Made by a program: the position numbers and the translations under genes. Shown here in pieces: positions 20,690 through 33,700 of a stretch of 64,000 bases of DNA (positions are counted from its first letter, which is position 1; each line of letters starts with the position of its first letter). The notes under the pieces were generated by a model. That model ran no database searches, was not told the origin of the DNA, and was given only the letters and a program-made list of their open reading frames with translations. The DNA comes from Inonotus obliquus (Eukaryota > Basidiomycota > Agaricomycetes > Hymenochaetales > Hymenochaetaceae), in NCBI GenBank assembly GCA_032164295.1, contig JAJHTX010000003.1, positions 3,472,001-3,536,000 of the forward strand, given 5' to 3'.

Positions 20690-22057
20690 CTTTCACCCAG
20701 TTGTTCTGGACCAGCTCGCGTCTTTGCCTCTCACTCAAACGGATTTTCATCCTTTCCGGTCCCGTACGCTGCCCGCCACGCGAAGGGCGTATAGCCTTGC
20801 AACGAATAGCAGACAACAGACAGAAATAGATCACGAGCCCAAGCGTCCGTTGGAGTATGTATATGAAGCTTGCGAACTGTAACGGCGGCCTATGTCGTGG
20901 ATAATTTCTACCCAAACTCAGCTTCGAATCTCACCCGATGTAAGGGACCAGAAGAGGCTCTGAGGATCGATGCACGAGGATAAAACTCTAAAGCTGCGCA
21001 GTCTGAGATTACATAAGTGAGAGCGGAGCGAGAGAAATGTTGACCTGTCAGGACCGCAGCAGGAGAGAGGGGTGAATTTGTTGCCAGGAGTCGATCGCTA
21101 GGTGTTGATAAGTACAGTTATTTTCTCTGTGAGTTACCTACCGGAAGACGTAACGTATATACCAGGTCGTCTTGGTCCCGGATATAGGATAAGTATGTCA
21201 TGATACTCGACTTGAAGTTCCAGCAGAAAGGAATGGATTTTCAGAAATAAGTAATACTTAGTCTGATTTACAAGTTATAGATTAGCATTCAGATTCACTC
21301 CTCCGTTCGCGAATCAGTACTAGTGAATCAGGAACTGGGACCTTTCCTTCACGACACTCGCACGGAAGAATCGGCTACGAGTCTAACCGCGAAACCGCAG
21401 CTACCGCAGTACATCATGGTGATCTCCAGTCAACGGACTTGTAGCTGTGTTAATACTAATAGTGATCAGTTGCGACTGGTCCGGCTCGGACAAGATTGCT
21501 TCAGGTTGCACACGGTGACGGGAGCCGATTGGAATAGTCTATGTTCCGTTGTTCGTATTGCCTTCTCATAAACTTGACTGACGCGAAAGCTGAGGGAAGA
21601 AATAGATTAGTACATTTAGTTCAGCACTGTATGAAATGATGTCTGATCTAGGCTTGAGGTTCCTGTCTCACTCGGACTTGAATGAAGAATGAAGAATGAA
21701 GCTCGAAGTGAGGAAAAGATTCCGATGATGATGATGATACGCAGTATGTACATGCACACATACCGTAGTAACTACTTCGGGGTCTGATAGGCTGTGTCAC
21801 TACTTTCGTCATTCATGGAATCCTGGAAGCAAACTTTACAACTAACCTCAGGATCCAGCCCAAGCCGATCTTTACACGTACCTTTTTAACGCTCACCCCC
21901 CCTCCGCGTTCCACTTCTAGCTGTGGAGAAAGACCATATCTTCCTGCGCCGGCGCCATAACACACACCTTTCACTAAACCGTTAGCTGCTCAGGTCCTCG
22001 TAATTGATTGTTTCCTGGAATTCTCGAATATCCATACGCCGAGGTCCGAGGTCCAAA
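20690..22057. other. Intergenic, nothing recognised
   Basis: About 1.4 kb between the array and the DUF6534 gene. Contains small tandem repeats (GAATGAA units near 21680-21700 and GATGAT units near 21725-21740). Open frames at 20580-20915, 20652-20882 and 21323-21571 lack recognisable domains. Confidence 0.5.
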
Positions 22058-23916
22058 ATGGATGCCTTACCCTCTGCAACTCCGAATACCAACTTTGTTG
22101 ATACCGATCCCGGCAGGGAGATGGTTGGTGGAAATACTGTAGACACTACTGTAAGTCAATACTCCAATTCGATTCGTCACCCGAAGAGCTGATTTATGTC
22201 CCTTTATTTTACCAGGTTGGAGCCCTGTATTTCGCTGCGATGTAAGTGGCCTTTGCTATACACTATGAATGGTTGTGGGGAGACTGAGAGCTCATGTTGT
22301 TTCTGCGTTTAGGATCTCGATGGGGTACGTACTGACCTCATTCCGCTGGGGTCACAGATCTTGAAAATAATTTCCTTTCATAAGACTCTGGGGAGCTGGC
22401 ACCATCCAACTGTACATTTACTACAACGTAAGCGTATCGTGTATTCTGTAACTCAGTTAATCAGAGTATAACTCACGTTCGTATCGCCGCTGACTCTGAT
22501 AGACCTATCCCAAAGACACAACTTGGTTAAAAACCTACGTCTTTGTCGTTTGGTTTCTGGATACCACGCATCAAGCTCTCCTTATTGGGATGGCACATGG
22601 GTACCTCATTGTCGGGTTTGGAAATTATGAAGGTTTAATGCGTCTTGATCCGTAAGTACTCGCACGTCCTTTAACTTTTGCACTCTCCTTATAAGGTGTC
22701 TGTCTTTGCAGACTTCTGGTTTCTGCATTACTAGTCGGCGGCATTATTTGCACAATGGTCCAAGCAATATTCATAATGCGTATCTGGAAGCGTAAGTAAT
22801 TTCACCGGCATCAGTATTAACATACCAAGACGCAGAACTATTACTTACCGAAATTCTATCCCAGTTAGCGAAAAGAACCTTTTCCTCGTAACATTCGTCA
22901 GCATACTCGTTATTGCTCAACTAAGCGCGACATGTTTGTACTTTATCAAAGCCGCCCTATCTAATACTTTCCAGGATTTGATGGGGGCAATGATAATTAC
23001 GCGAACTGTCAATTGTATAACGGCCGCAGCGGATTCTGCTATTGCTTCATGCCTCGTCATACTTTTGCACCGTTCTGGGCCGGGAAATCTTTCGGGATCT
23101 GGGAACGAGAAGGGCAACGAGAACGCAAAAAACAGAGGCACGGAAAGGAGATTGATAAATAGGCTGATTGTGTTTACGATTAATACCGGGTTGGTTACAA
23201 GTTTGTGTGCGGTTTTGGGTCTTATCCTGGGTTTCGTGTTGTTGAAGACGTTGTTGTTTATGCTTTTCTATTTATCGATTGCGAGGCGTGAGTGTTTCTG
23301 TCGCTGTAGTGGGAAGATTTTACTCACATACGTTTCTTCTGGCTCATATCTCGTAGTTTATACAAACTCGCTACTCGCAGCGTAAGTACTCAACACGTTG
23401 TCCTGGTACCACCCTGATCTCACCTATTTATTTTTATAGGCTCAACTCGAGAAATAGCCTTCGAAGAAGTTTCTTCAGGAGCCCATCCACTTTCATGCCG
23501 GCAAAGGCCCCGATTTTGCGCGAGCTGAAGATTTCGACGTATCCGAGTCAACAACAAAGCTTCGATGATCGGAGTCCTGCGCCGTTGATCGTTGAACAGC
23601 AGAGACACTCGGAAGGTGATGTACGTATTTCATCTATTCCGAGGCAATTTGAGACTGAACGTGTTTGATGTTTGGCCTGCAGACTGCTGTGGCGCAACGG
23701 TCGGTCAAGTTGGATATGATCGACAACAATACCTTCAGTTCAGTGAGTCATCCAAAGAAAGAAGGTTGATGAAGAATCTGACCAACCCGCAATGTTGCTT
23801 CTTAGGAATCGTTCTACTCCCAATCACTGTACTCTGTCGTTCTAGGCGGTTTAGAAAGTGTCCCAGTAACCCCGATAAAAGCGGAGTATCCCAAATCTTC
23901 AGGAAACTGGGTCTAG
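22058..23916 (+). CDS. DUF6534-type seven-helix membrane protein
   Basis: Agaricomycete-specific polytopic membrane protein of unknown function. The start at 22058 (MDALPSATPN) precedes the first helix. Short exons then encode GALYFAAM, a 12-nt micro-exon (22313-22324, ISMG region) and LWGAGTIQLYIYYN. Helices follow in YVFVVWFLDTTHQALL, LLVSALLVGGIICTM, LFLVTFVSILVIAQL and an ITAAADSAIASCLVILL segment. The DUF6534 signature comes last: NRLIVFTINTGLVTSLCAVLGL, a hydrophobic pair, then LYTNSLLAA and LNSR across an intron. The cytoplasmic tail is Ser-rich and ends SSGNWV. At least eight introns interrupt it. The layout resembles a GPCR, but ligand and signalling are unknown. Frames and splice sites appear intact. 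Confidence 0.88.
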
Positions 23917-24517
23917 TTTCGTTTATTTTGAAAATGAAAGAAGTCAGATGCTTGTAGGATTTATATCAGAAAAGGGTATCTCACCTTGTTATACTTCCTT
24001 GATCTCGTCTTGTATTCTAATGTATAACAACTTCCGAGCTTAAGAAATCTTCTTTACTTGTTTCGACCAATTGTTCTGAGTCGGTCTACGAGGAGACCCA
24101 GTCAGAGTCGCGTTTATCAAATCAAATAATCTCCGTCCGGTTCCCGCCTAAGCCAACAGAGTCATTTCCCGGACGGAATTTCCACATTAGTTGGGATAAA
24201 AACCGTTACCGAGACAAATCAGAAGCAGTTGTTAGCACCAACCGATGAGTCGTCTAGTCAGCCATGCAGGGATAGAGATTCAATATTATTGTTTCTTCGC
24301 GTTAACTGCTCATAGTTCGTTATTTGAGGTTGCCTTCAGACTGAGTAAAAGCCAAGAGAGGATGACGTTGTGGTAGTGGTCAAGGGAGGAGTGGAAGTTG
24401 GATGATCCCCGGTGCCCTTCTCTTTCTTCCAAGCTCAGCGCGGCTTTTCCTTCTTTCTTTTCATTCCCTCACCACTCTTTTTCTTCCTATTTTTCTTCAG
24501 CTCTTTCGCACCTTACA
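23917..24517. other. Intergenic with a short inverted repeat
   Basis: Holds an imperfect inverted repeat near 24130-24180 (CCGTCCGG and CCGGACGG arms about 35 bp apart), possibly a regulatory palindrome upstream of the DnaJ gene. A pyrimidine-rich tract (24415-24510) lies just before the ATG, as in many fungal promoters. Confidence 0.45.
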
Positions 24518-26855
24518 ATGGCTCCTGTAGAGACAGAGTACTATGACCTGGTGAGTATTCTCGCATTTCATCCAGTATATGAATCAAAATTCTGATCGGC
24601 AGCGAAGCTGGGCGTACCGACAGACGTGAACGACACAGATCTCAAAAAAGCTTACCGCAAAGCCGCGATAAAGGTGGCTACCCTCCCTTAATCCTAACAG
24701 CTCACTTCGGGGACCTAAGATGTTGCTTTGCCATTGTTGTAGTATCATCCAGACAAGAATAGGTCACCAGATGCGGAGGAACAGTTCAAGGCAGTCAGGT
24801 AAGGTCACTCTCTTTTGCGGCGATTGCGACGCCAATTCGCTAACCATGAGCCGCGTAACAGTGAAGCATACAGGGTCCTATCTGACCCGGTGCGTCTATC
24901 TACTTGACATGGAAAGACCGAATCTTGAATAGCTGACATGCGGAGGTCGGTAGAACATGCGCGTAGTTTATGACAAGAACGGCAAGTCGATGGTACGTCG
25001 AACGTTTCTCGCTACCTGGAACCGTTCCTTACCATTATGCCACTCTGCTTCAGACGGACAAGGAAGGCCCTGGTATTGACGATGCCGCTGGCTTCTTCGC
25101 CAACGTTTTTGGTGGCGAGAGATTCGAGGACTACGTATGTGACTCTCTCACAGCCTCATCCGCAGTCGATCCAGTCAGCCAACAATATTCTAATATGAAA
25201 TAATAGATTGGCGAGATCTCTCTCATGAAAGAGATGACGAGTGTGGCTTCTACAGTAATGACTGAAGAAGAGAAAGCCGAATTAGAACGCGACATTAAAG
25301 CTTCAAATTCTCAATCGCCTGCTGGAGTTACCCCGACACCATCAACACCATTGCCACAAGAGGTGAATGCACCTCCCGCCACTCCTACGCCTGCCGCCGC
25401 ACGAGAACAGAAGACCGCTCATGTAGATGGCGAAACTCACGCTCCAACTCCAACTCATCCTCAACCACTTATCAGCGACTCTGCGCAAGGTATCTTTGTT
25501 TCATCGGGCGCATCACCCTCCCCATCACCTTCTACATCACCGGCTCCTCCCGATGCTTCCAAAGCTTCTATGTCCTCGGACGAATTGCGAAAGAAAAAGG
25601 GCAAGCAGAAGCTTACTCCTGAACAGAAACAGAAGCTTGAAGAGTTGGAAGCTGAAAGGAGAAAGGCTATGGAAGAGCGCGTGAAGATTTTGGCGCAAAA
25701 ATTGGTTGATCGGATTCGACCGTTTGTTGATGCTGAACGTCCTGGTGATCCTAATGATACGGAGACAATTTCGTTCCAGAAGAAGATTCAGCAGGAGGCG
25801 GACGATTTGAAGTATGAGAGTTTTGGTGTTGAGGTGAGGAGTCTTCCAGCTACACTCTCATATATGCGGCTTATCAAATTCTGTTTTAGCTCTTACAAAC
25901 CATCGGGTCGGTATACTTAAGCAAGGCAACTTCGTTCATGAAGTCGCGTAAATTCCTTGGAATGTGAGTGTATAGAAGCTTTCTCTATGATCCTTACCGA
26001 TGTCCTATCTCAGTCCTGGATTCTTCTCTCGGCTAAAAGAAAAGGGTTCGATGGCAAAAGATGCTTGGGGTGTTATTGGGAGCGCGTGAGTGAACTTGGG
26101 TATCTGCATTTCGCCGTTCAAGTGCACTGACAGCCGTATTTAGCATTGGTGTACAACACACCATGCTAGTAAGCATTACTTCACTTCTAGCATCTCTACC
26201 CTTTTAACTAGATTTCACTGTAGGAAATGGAGAAGCTGCAAGCTCGAGGAGAAATACCCGAAGAAGAGTTGAAAGCAATCGAATTAGACATTACTGGGAA
26301 GGTACCCATTCACTCTTCACACTTCTTCGCTCGGAAGTGGTTCTCATGCTTATTTTGTCTTAGATTATGTTGGCGTCGTGGCGAGGGACACGATTTGAGG
26401 TGATGCAGGTGTTAAGAGAAGCCTGTGATATGGTGCTTAAGGACCATACGGTTCCGGATTCTGTACTTGTGAATCGAGCTAAGGTGAGTTTGATCCAGTT
26501 CTAAGCGATTAAACTTGGACTAGATTGCTTATGATGACTCTTCCGTGATATCAGGCCCTAATTCTAATTGGCCACATCTTCCGAAACACGCAACCTGATG
26601 AATCAGCAGAGGAAAGACGTGAGCTCGAGCGGTAAGCCTCTTCTACCTATCAAAGCAACCTCCCGTGTGCTTTGAGTATCTTGACTGATCTCTCATCTCG
26701 CTTGATCTTGCAGAATGGTCGCGGAAGCCGCACAAGGCAAATCTAAGCACGCTCAACTACAAGCAGAGGCACGTCGCTCAAAGCGGAACACAAATACGAA
26801 TAATGGGGAGAGACCGAAGAGCGAAGCGAGGTCTGTAAAGTCGGAGACGAAGTAG
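24518..26855 (+). CDS. DnaJ (Hsp40) co-chaperone with DnaJ-X domain, Caj1/Djp1-like
   Basis: Stimulates Hsp70 ATPase activity through its J domain. The J domain is split over four short exons: MAPVETEYYDL, LGVPTDVNDTDLKKAYRKAA, the HPD-bearing YHPDKNRSPDAEEQFKAV, and EAYRVLSDP. Next come a Gly/Phe segment (AAGFFANVFGGERFEDY), a Thr/Pro-rich low-complexity linker (about 25310-25560) and a basic helical DnaJ-X domain (KKGKQKLTPEQKQKLEELE and onward, including VDRIRPFVDAERPGDPNDTE). The C-terminus is highly charged and ends VKSETK. This order matches yeast Caj1 and Djp1, which act in the cytosol, at membranes or in peroxisomal import. No signal peptide or C-terminal CaaX box is seen. It has about ten introns, and all frames join well. 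Confidence 0.9.
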
Positions 26856-27716
26856 GCTGGCCCATGCGTTCGATGTCTCCATGAACGCCGCGACTGCGAA
26901 AGCCCAGATCCCTCTACAGTTTCATCTCCCCTTTTTATATCCACGTCCATGCTTTCTACTCTCCTCCGCCGTTTTGTCTTTTTCTGCTCTCGCTATGGAC
27001 AAGTCTATTTCTTTACAGCACAGTAATCTTGCTATGTTTGTCTCATTTGTAACTCCAGAAACATATAGGGTCGTAGATAGGGTTTAGGGGGGTTACCTCG
27101 TTGGATGGATGTGGTGGATGCGATAGCATGGATTAGATGGATTATTATATGTATACTGGCTGGTTGGCTGGTTATTATGCGTGGCTGGGTTGGAATTCTT
27201 CGGTGTTAGTTCGGGCTCTATTCTTAATATTCTTTTTCTTCGCATCTCTCTTCCATTATTCTTTCATTCTTCTATACTTACCCCCCTTTTCTTTTCTTAA
27301 ACGCTTTTTTATGTTTGAATATACGGCTGCTTAGCTCTAGGTAGAATATGAACGGTTCAAATAATTAATTTTCGGATGCTGTTTTTCTATTTCTTCAACT
27401 TTGATTGCCTTCAATTTATAGCTAAAGGATGGAAGGAAACACAGACACAGACCCGGTGCAGGAAGCAGGAAGGAGAAAACATTTATTTACTATATCTAGG
27501 TAGATAAGAAACAACACCGCACAACAACTTGAGGACGAGGACTACATAGAACTACGTCAGCGTCAGTAAGACACGTTTTTTACCCTCGAAAGAATTACAA
27601 TTCTATAGTCTACAACGTTCACATCATTCGTTGAAAAGGGCACCAAAACAGAAGAAAAGAAAGGTCGAAAGATTCAACAAAAAGAAAATAAATCGAACAA
27701 GACACTGGTCAAATGT
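26856..27716. other. Convergent intergenic region
   Basis: 3' flanks of the DnaJ gene (+) and the ACC gene (-). Low-complexity GGATGGAT-like and T-rich stretches occur near 27095-27320. No gene or RNA was recognised. Confidence 0.5.
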
Positions 27717-30700
27717 TCACGAAGATGAAGAACCAACAAGCGCAGCAAGCAAAGCAGCTCTCTCATCTTCACCTAAACCTTTCGCATACTCCACAATCCC
27801 ACTAACAGTAGCCTTCCTATCCACATCGCTCCTCTTCCCAAGTTCCTCCTTAACAAACGCACTCCTCAAAGTACTCAACGTCGAAGTGATGTCGAGATTT
27901 TCTAACGTTTCAGCTGTTTGGCGGATGTTTGAGGAGTTGGGAGGGGAGAGTTGAGTTAGGATTTGGTGGAGGTATGTTCGGGGGGATGTTGGGTTTGCGG
28001 AAGAGAGTTGGGAGATGAGACGGGAGCGGGCGAGACGGGCTCGGAGGGACCAGTAGAAGCGACGTCGTGCGTCTTTCCAGATACAGGGTGTTGCGCAACC
28101 TTTGGCTTCCATTCGGCCAGTACGACTAAAGTGAGAGAGGAAGATCAGTCTTTGTTGCTTTATGATAGGGATAAAGAAGGATGAATTATACTTACTCGTG
28201 CAAGTCGGCGTACAAAAGAGCAATCTGCTTATACGTTGGCTGTAAGAACTTCTCGCGTTTAGCTAATTGTTCAGTAGCTTCGGCACGTTCTTCTGGAGTT
28301 TTCGACGCGTCTATGCTATCCCTCTTCAGAGCTGCGTGAGTATCATCAAGTCGTTCCATAAGACGTGTAATCTTGTCTTTCCGCATCTTGATTTCGATGA
28401 CACCTTCAGGTTCTAAAACACCTGCTCGGGCATCGACATCTGCGTACATCTCCATATGTTCCGAGTTGATGGATGGATCGAGTACGACCCAAGCACCACC
28501 ACGTAACTCTCCATTGGGAACGATATAAACGAAGACAGGTTGACGATAGCTGACGAGACCATCGACGATCTTTGACCCTTGCTTGAGAATCTCATCGTAC
28601 ATGTCCTGTTGGCCACCTGAGAAACCACGCCAGTTAGCGAAGATGATAAGCGGAAGGCCTTCACGATTGAAGTCGAAAATCGCTTGAGCAGTTTTATAGG
28701 CGGAGTTAGGATACCAGACTTGGCCGGCTTCCATAATACGTTGCTCGAATGACGATGGGTTTGCAGGGTCTGCTGGTACAACCCGCTCGATCGTGCGCGT
28801 CTCTACTGCAATGACTCCCATTGGCAAACCGCCTAGCCTTGCTCGTCCGACAACTACAGTCTGTGCCCATCCACCGAGAGTCTCCTGGAACGATCCTCGG
28901 TCAAAGAAACCACTGAGCCACTCCGATGTCGTCTCGTCCGTCTTGCCCTCGATGAACCAGCGAGGATCATACGCGCCCTTCGGTGGCGTGTAGCCAATGT
29001 CGCGGTCCCAAGTATCAGAAGATACAAGAACAGGTGGTACACCGCCCTTGACTTCAGGGATGTATGAGAGCCACTGGAGAATGTGAGTTGCTCCCTCGAG
29101 ATCACTTCCGGCTGTAAGGTGGGAAACACCATTCTTGTACATAATCTGCGTCCCACCGAGTTGCAAGTTGGAAGTATACACTTCTCGCCCGAGCACCTTG
29201 TTAAGGGCTGGAGCTCCCGTCAGGATAATAGGCTGTCCTTCAACCTGCACAGCTCTTTGACCGAGACGTACTAGGTATGCACCGATACCAACAGAGCGGG
29301 CGGTGACCAGGGTGATCGTAAAGATATCATCATACGCTCGTGACGATTCTCCGGCGATAAGACCGGATCCCTTTAAACATTCGACTCCGAGACCATCCTG
29401 CAGACCAATGATATCCGTGATCTTGTGCCTGTGTTCTCCATCTTCCTCGATCTCTGTTGTGAGAACGGAGCCTTCGCACTTGCTCTGTAGTTTTAGATGA
29501 TTCTCCGGCGTAAGGTAAAGGTACTTAATACCCTTCTCTGGCTTCTGAGCGTCGTTCCAGGCGCATGAGAAGAGGTTCAGAACCTCCTCCGCAAGACCGA
29601 TACGCGCCCCGGAGTTCGCTGACAGGTAAATGCGTGGAAGGCCCCGTTCACGAGCATATTGGGAAGCAAGGTAGAACAATTGATCTTCCTGAGGACCGAA
29701 CGAACCAATTTTGTACGTAATATCGTTCGCAATAGCTACGACGCGACGACCATTGGGATACTCTGGCGTACGCATGGTGAATACCCAAGCGACCATACCG
29801 CAACTATTATTGCCAGGTGCACGTTCAACCTCAGCAAGTTGATCGTGTTCATCCAGGACGAGCTCCTTCGACTCAAAGATTGCTTTTGGTACGACAAGGC
29901 TCGGATTCGTGCCTCGTTGACGGGCCCAGTCGTTCTGCAGCGCCTTTGCAAATAGGTCAGGGAAGTCATATACATACGTCGTCCCGACCAGATGGGCCTG
30001 GTATCGCTTCGGCTGTAGTGACTCCTTCGTTGCTAATGGCTGGTCTACAGGTTGCAAATGCAATGGACCCTTCTCCCCAATCGATTTCAGGATGACCGTA
30101 CCCTTATCGGTCGTGATTTCCTGGTAAGCATTGAAGTTCACGATGAAACCGGATACGTTCTCGATTACGCAGCGAATCGGCGTGACATTCCCTTCGCCAT
30201 CTTCAAGACAGATACGAATCTCCGACCCTGTCACATGCAGTCTCCAAAGGCGCTTTCCGTGCCGTTCGATGAAGCCAGAAACGGCTTGAAGGACTTGCTC
30301 AAACGTTACTCCAAGGTTGTATATGAAATTGATGGAGATATGGTTGCAATCGGCGTTTCGGTACTTTGCGCTAACGACCTCGAGGGCATCGAGGATCGAA
30401 GTGACAAGACGGTCCGTCTCAGAAATGAGATACTCCGCTGTATTGATGCTTCCTGTGATTCGACCAGGACGAACCAACGCTCGGATGAAGAAACGACTGT
30501 CGAGTTGATTCTCTCGCGCAACTCCGTGGTAGATATGAATCATCGATTTGTTCTCGACGAAGACCGGAGTCAAGTTGTAATTCTTGAGTCTGCTCAATTC
30601 GAGCTGATACGCTAGGGCAGGTTCGATGTTTCGGATTGCCTCTTCTTCGCCCCAAGCCTCGCCCATGTTACGCAAGGTGAAGAAGAGCGGGTATAGCCCC

Positions 30701-33700
30701 TTCCTGCAGATCATCACCGACACTCGCCGAACGCCATGGTCCATGAGGACTTTGCTGCGCTGGTTGACAAGACCGGTAATCTTCTCCGCCCAAGAGGATT
30801 CAGACATATCATCCTCTTCCTCGAAAATGCGCAATGCGATGTTCAAGACGTTTGGTGGTTGCGCATCACCACCGTAACGTCGTGCAAATTCTAGGGCATT
30901 GAATCCTGGAAGAAGTGAAGCAGCGTTCTCGAACCCTTTCTCAAGCACAGAAAAGTTAGGGAAGGATGTCATAGCTCCGACACGCTCTGGCTGTGCATTG
31001 AATCGGTCAACCATATATGTAAGGTCGCTCACGGAACCTTGACGTTGGTTTGATTTTGCGCTGGAAAATGTTAAATCCATCATTGCAGGCATGACGCTAT
31101 AAGGCAAACTCACAATGTAGGTGTCGTCGGAGCTCCATAAGACTGTCCGAGCCTGAAGCGCCAGGTTACAGCATGGGGTGCATCACCATCGCCCAGCCCA
31201 TCGCCCTCTTCATAGTCAACTGAAAGGAGCGTATACGCCTTGTATGCCCTTCTGACATAAACCTCAAGCGCAGCTGTTCCGTTCATTAGCTGACAGGCAA
31301 AACGTGGAATTTGCTTCGCGCTTACCGAGAGCAATCCAAGGATCTTCATGATTGAAGAATTTTGGTAATACATCAAACACCGAGTGACGAGAATCGGTCA
31401 GCTCTCTGAGGACCTCAGGGTGTGGATTCCTGCAAATGATTCAGTTCGATGTCCAAAATATGTCATAGTTCAGGAACAGCTAACCTATGATCAAAGCCTG
31501 TTTCTCCGTAATAGCTCGTCGTAACAGACTGCGTCAGGACCGCCTCCATCTGAACAGCCCTCTCCTCGAATGAAGGCAAATAACCGGTAATAAGTACTTC
31601 TCGCGCCTTAAGAGATACCGCCGTCGATGACCTTTCACAAGTTTGGTTAGGTGCTTATCGTGAGAAGAAAGGTGAACACATACTTAGACTCAAGCGCAGC
31701 CAAGCCCTGAAGCATTTTGTGAAGCTTGCTCTCTGGGTTCGAAATATTCGGTCCACTATTCTTCATCTCGTCTAGTATCGCAAACAAAAGCTTCGCCTTG
31801 CTTTGCGCTTTCAAGTGACTCAACACGAGTGCTGCTACCTTGTCAAGATCATCCTTGAACTGCTCACGCAACTTCAAGACTTTAGCTTCGATGCTACCTC
31901 CGAAGAGCTTCTCGGTCTCCACGTAACGCTCAAGCAACCCGGTAAGTGTATCAATTTCATGTTGTTTCAATCCCGCACGGTATCGCTCGGTAATATCATA
32001 CAACGCGCCTAGTTGAGCGCGGACCATTGGGCGCTCTGGTGCTCGGACTTCGGAAGTGATGAACTGGTCGAGTAGCTTGCGGATGCGAGCAGCCGGGAAA
32101 TCAAGCGAGCCATTCTTTGAGTGTGCACCATTCAAAGCGGAACGAACGCTCTCTTCGAGTTTCGCAGGCATCCGTCCTGAAAGTGCCGAAAGAATGGAAT
32201 TTGTCTCGCTAAATGGCAACTCGGGATCTCGCAAGGCGGAGATGAGATCCTTTAAGGTAGATGCCATGATCGCCTGGTTATCGTATCCATCAAGAATGTT
32301 GTTGAGAATATCTAGAGAGAAGGCGAAGCGCTGATGAGGCTTGTTCCCGACGACGTTAGGCAAACCCATGGCTGGCAGGAGGCCATTGAAGGGTTTTGCG
32401 TGCTTGACACGGGTTGGGTCATCAAGACTCAGAATACCCAGAATATCACCAGGTTCGAGAGAGACTCCTGGCTGCTTGACGAACTGAACGATGCCATCTT
32501 CGGTTGCTACGAGTGGCATATACATTTTCATGACCTAGCCAAAATTAAGCCTTCATCTCCAAATTGGTCACGGACGAGTCCTTACCTCAATTTCGGCATA
32601 TGGTTCACCCCCATTGACGTGATCACCGCTATCGACCAAGAATCTAATAAGTTTGCCAGGACTCGGACTGCGCAGTTGCGTTGGATCGTTCTCCTGCTCA
32701 ATCAAACACGTCTTCGCATCCACCATCAGCCGGATAGCGCCGACTTCCTCTCTCCAATAGACGGAGTGACTCTTCCCATCCAATAATACAAGCAAACCAC
32801 CATCAGCAAGCGGGCGCGCGCCAACCATCGTGCGGCCGCCATTGATGTAAAGGGTCCATATGGTAACGGAGGAACGGGTGGCAGTGAAGAGATAGCGTGT
32901 TCCTTCGTAGATGAAATCGACCGAAAAGACGGTCTTGAGTACGTCTTTGGCTGGAACTTGGCCCTTATCAAGAATCCGCCGATACTCCGCCCAGCAAGCT
33001 TCCGATGCAAGATGAGCTTTCGTCACAGCACCGCAAATAACCGCAAGTACTGTATCGGGCCGTTCTGCCGTGAGCTTATTACTAATGAGTGTATCGAGCC
33101 ATCCCGTCGTGAACGTGTTTTCTTCGAACGCGCGAGTTTCGAGTAGCTTGATGAGATATTCGACTGTCGTCCGGAAGTCTCCTCGGATGCTCAGCTCCTT
33201 AAGCGCAACAACCATGTTCTTCCGAGATTCTCCACGATCGGCACCATACGCAAAAATGTGCCCGAATTGACTATCCGCGAATTCATGGAGACCTCCAGCA
33301 CTTGCGACACTGAAGTAACCCCAGACGTTGGTATTCGAGCGGAAATTCAATTCTTGGAGTGACCCGCTTGACGGCTTGAAACCCGCGTCAGGGTTCTCCG
33401 CAGTGATACGCACTGCAACAACGTGGCCCTTGGGACGAGGCTTCCTTTGAGCCGCATTCGCTTGCGGATCAACCATATCGAAATCGATTTCTGATGTTCC
33501 ATGCGGTGCAACGCCGTACAAAGTTCGAATATCACGAATACGGTGAAGCGGAATACCCATGGCCACTTGAAGTTGAGCGGCTGGAAGGTTCACGCCGGTG
33601 ACCATTTCCGTAGTAGGATGCTCTACTTGCAAACGCGGGTTAAGCTCCAGGAAGTAGAAAGTATCATCCCCGTGACTGTAGAGATACTCGACAGTTCCGG

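Larger units (their letters stand above)
12280..20690 (+). repeat. Degenerate chimeric tandem array (units B, D, E plus copy C)
   Basis: Three units have the same order: promoter-like DNA, about 480 bp of trypsin-like N-terminal module, a junction into the tail of the small membrane gene (parent position about 6259), then carnitine acetyltransferase sequence. The junction is equivalent in all three, so the fusion arose once and was then duplicated. Units D and E share a deletion of parent 6530-7430 that B lacks. Copy C is the only one that continues into a protease domain. A HECT fragment separates D and E. Confidence 0.8.
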
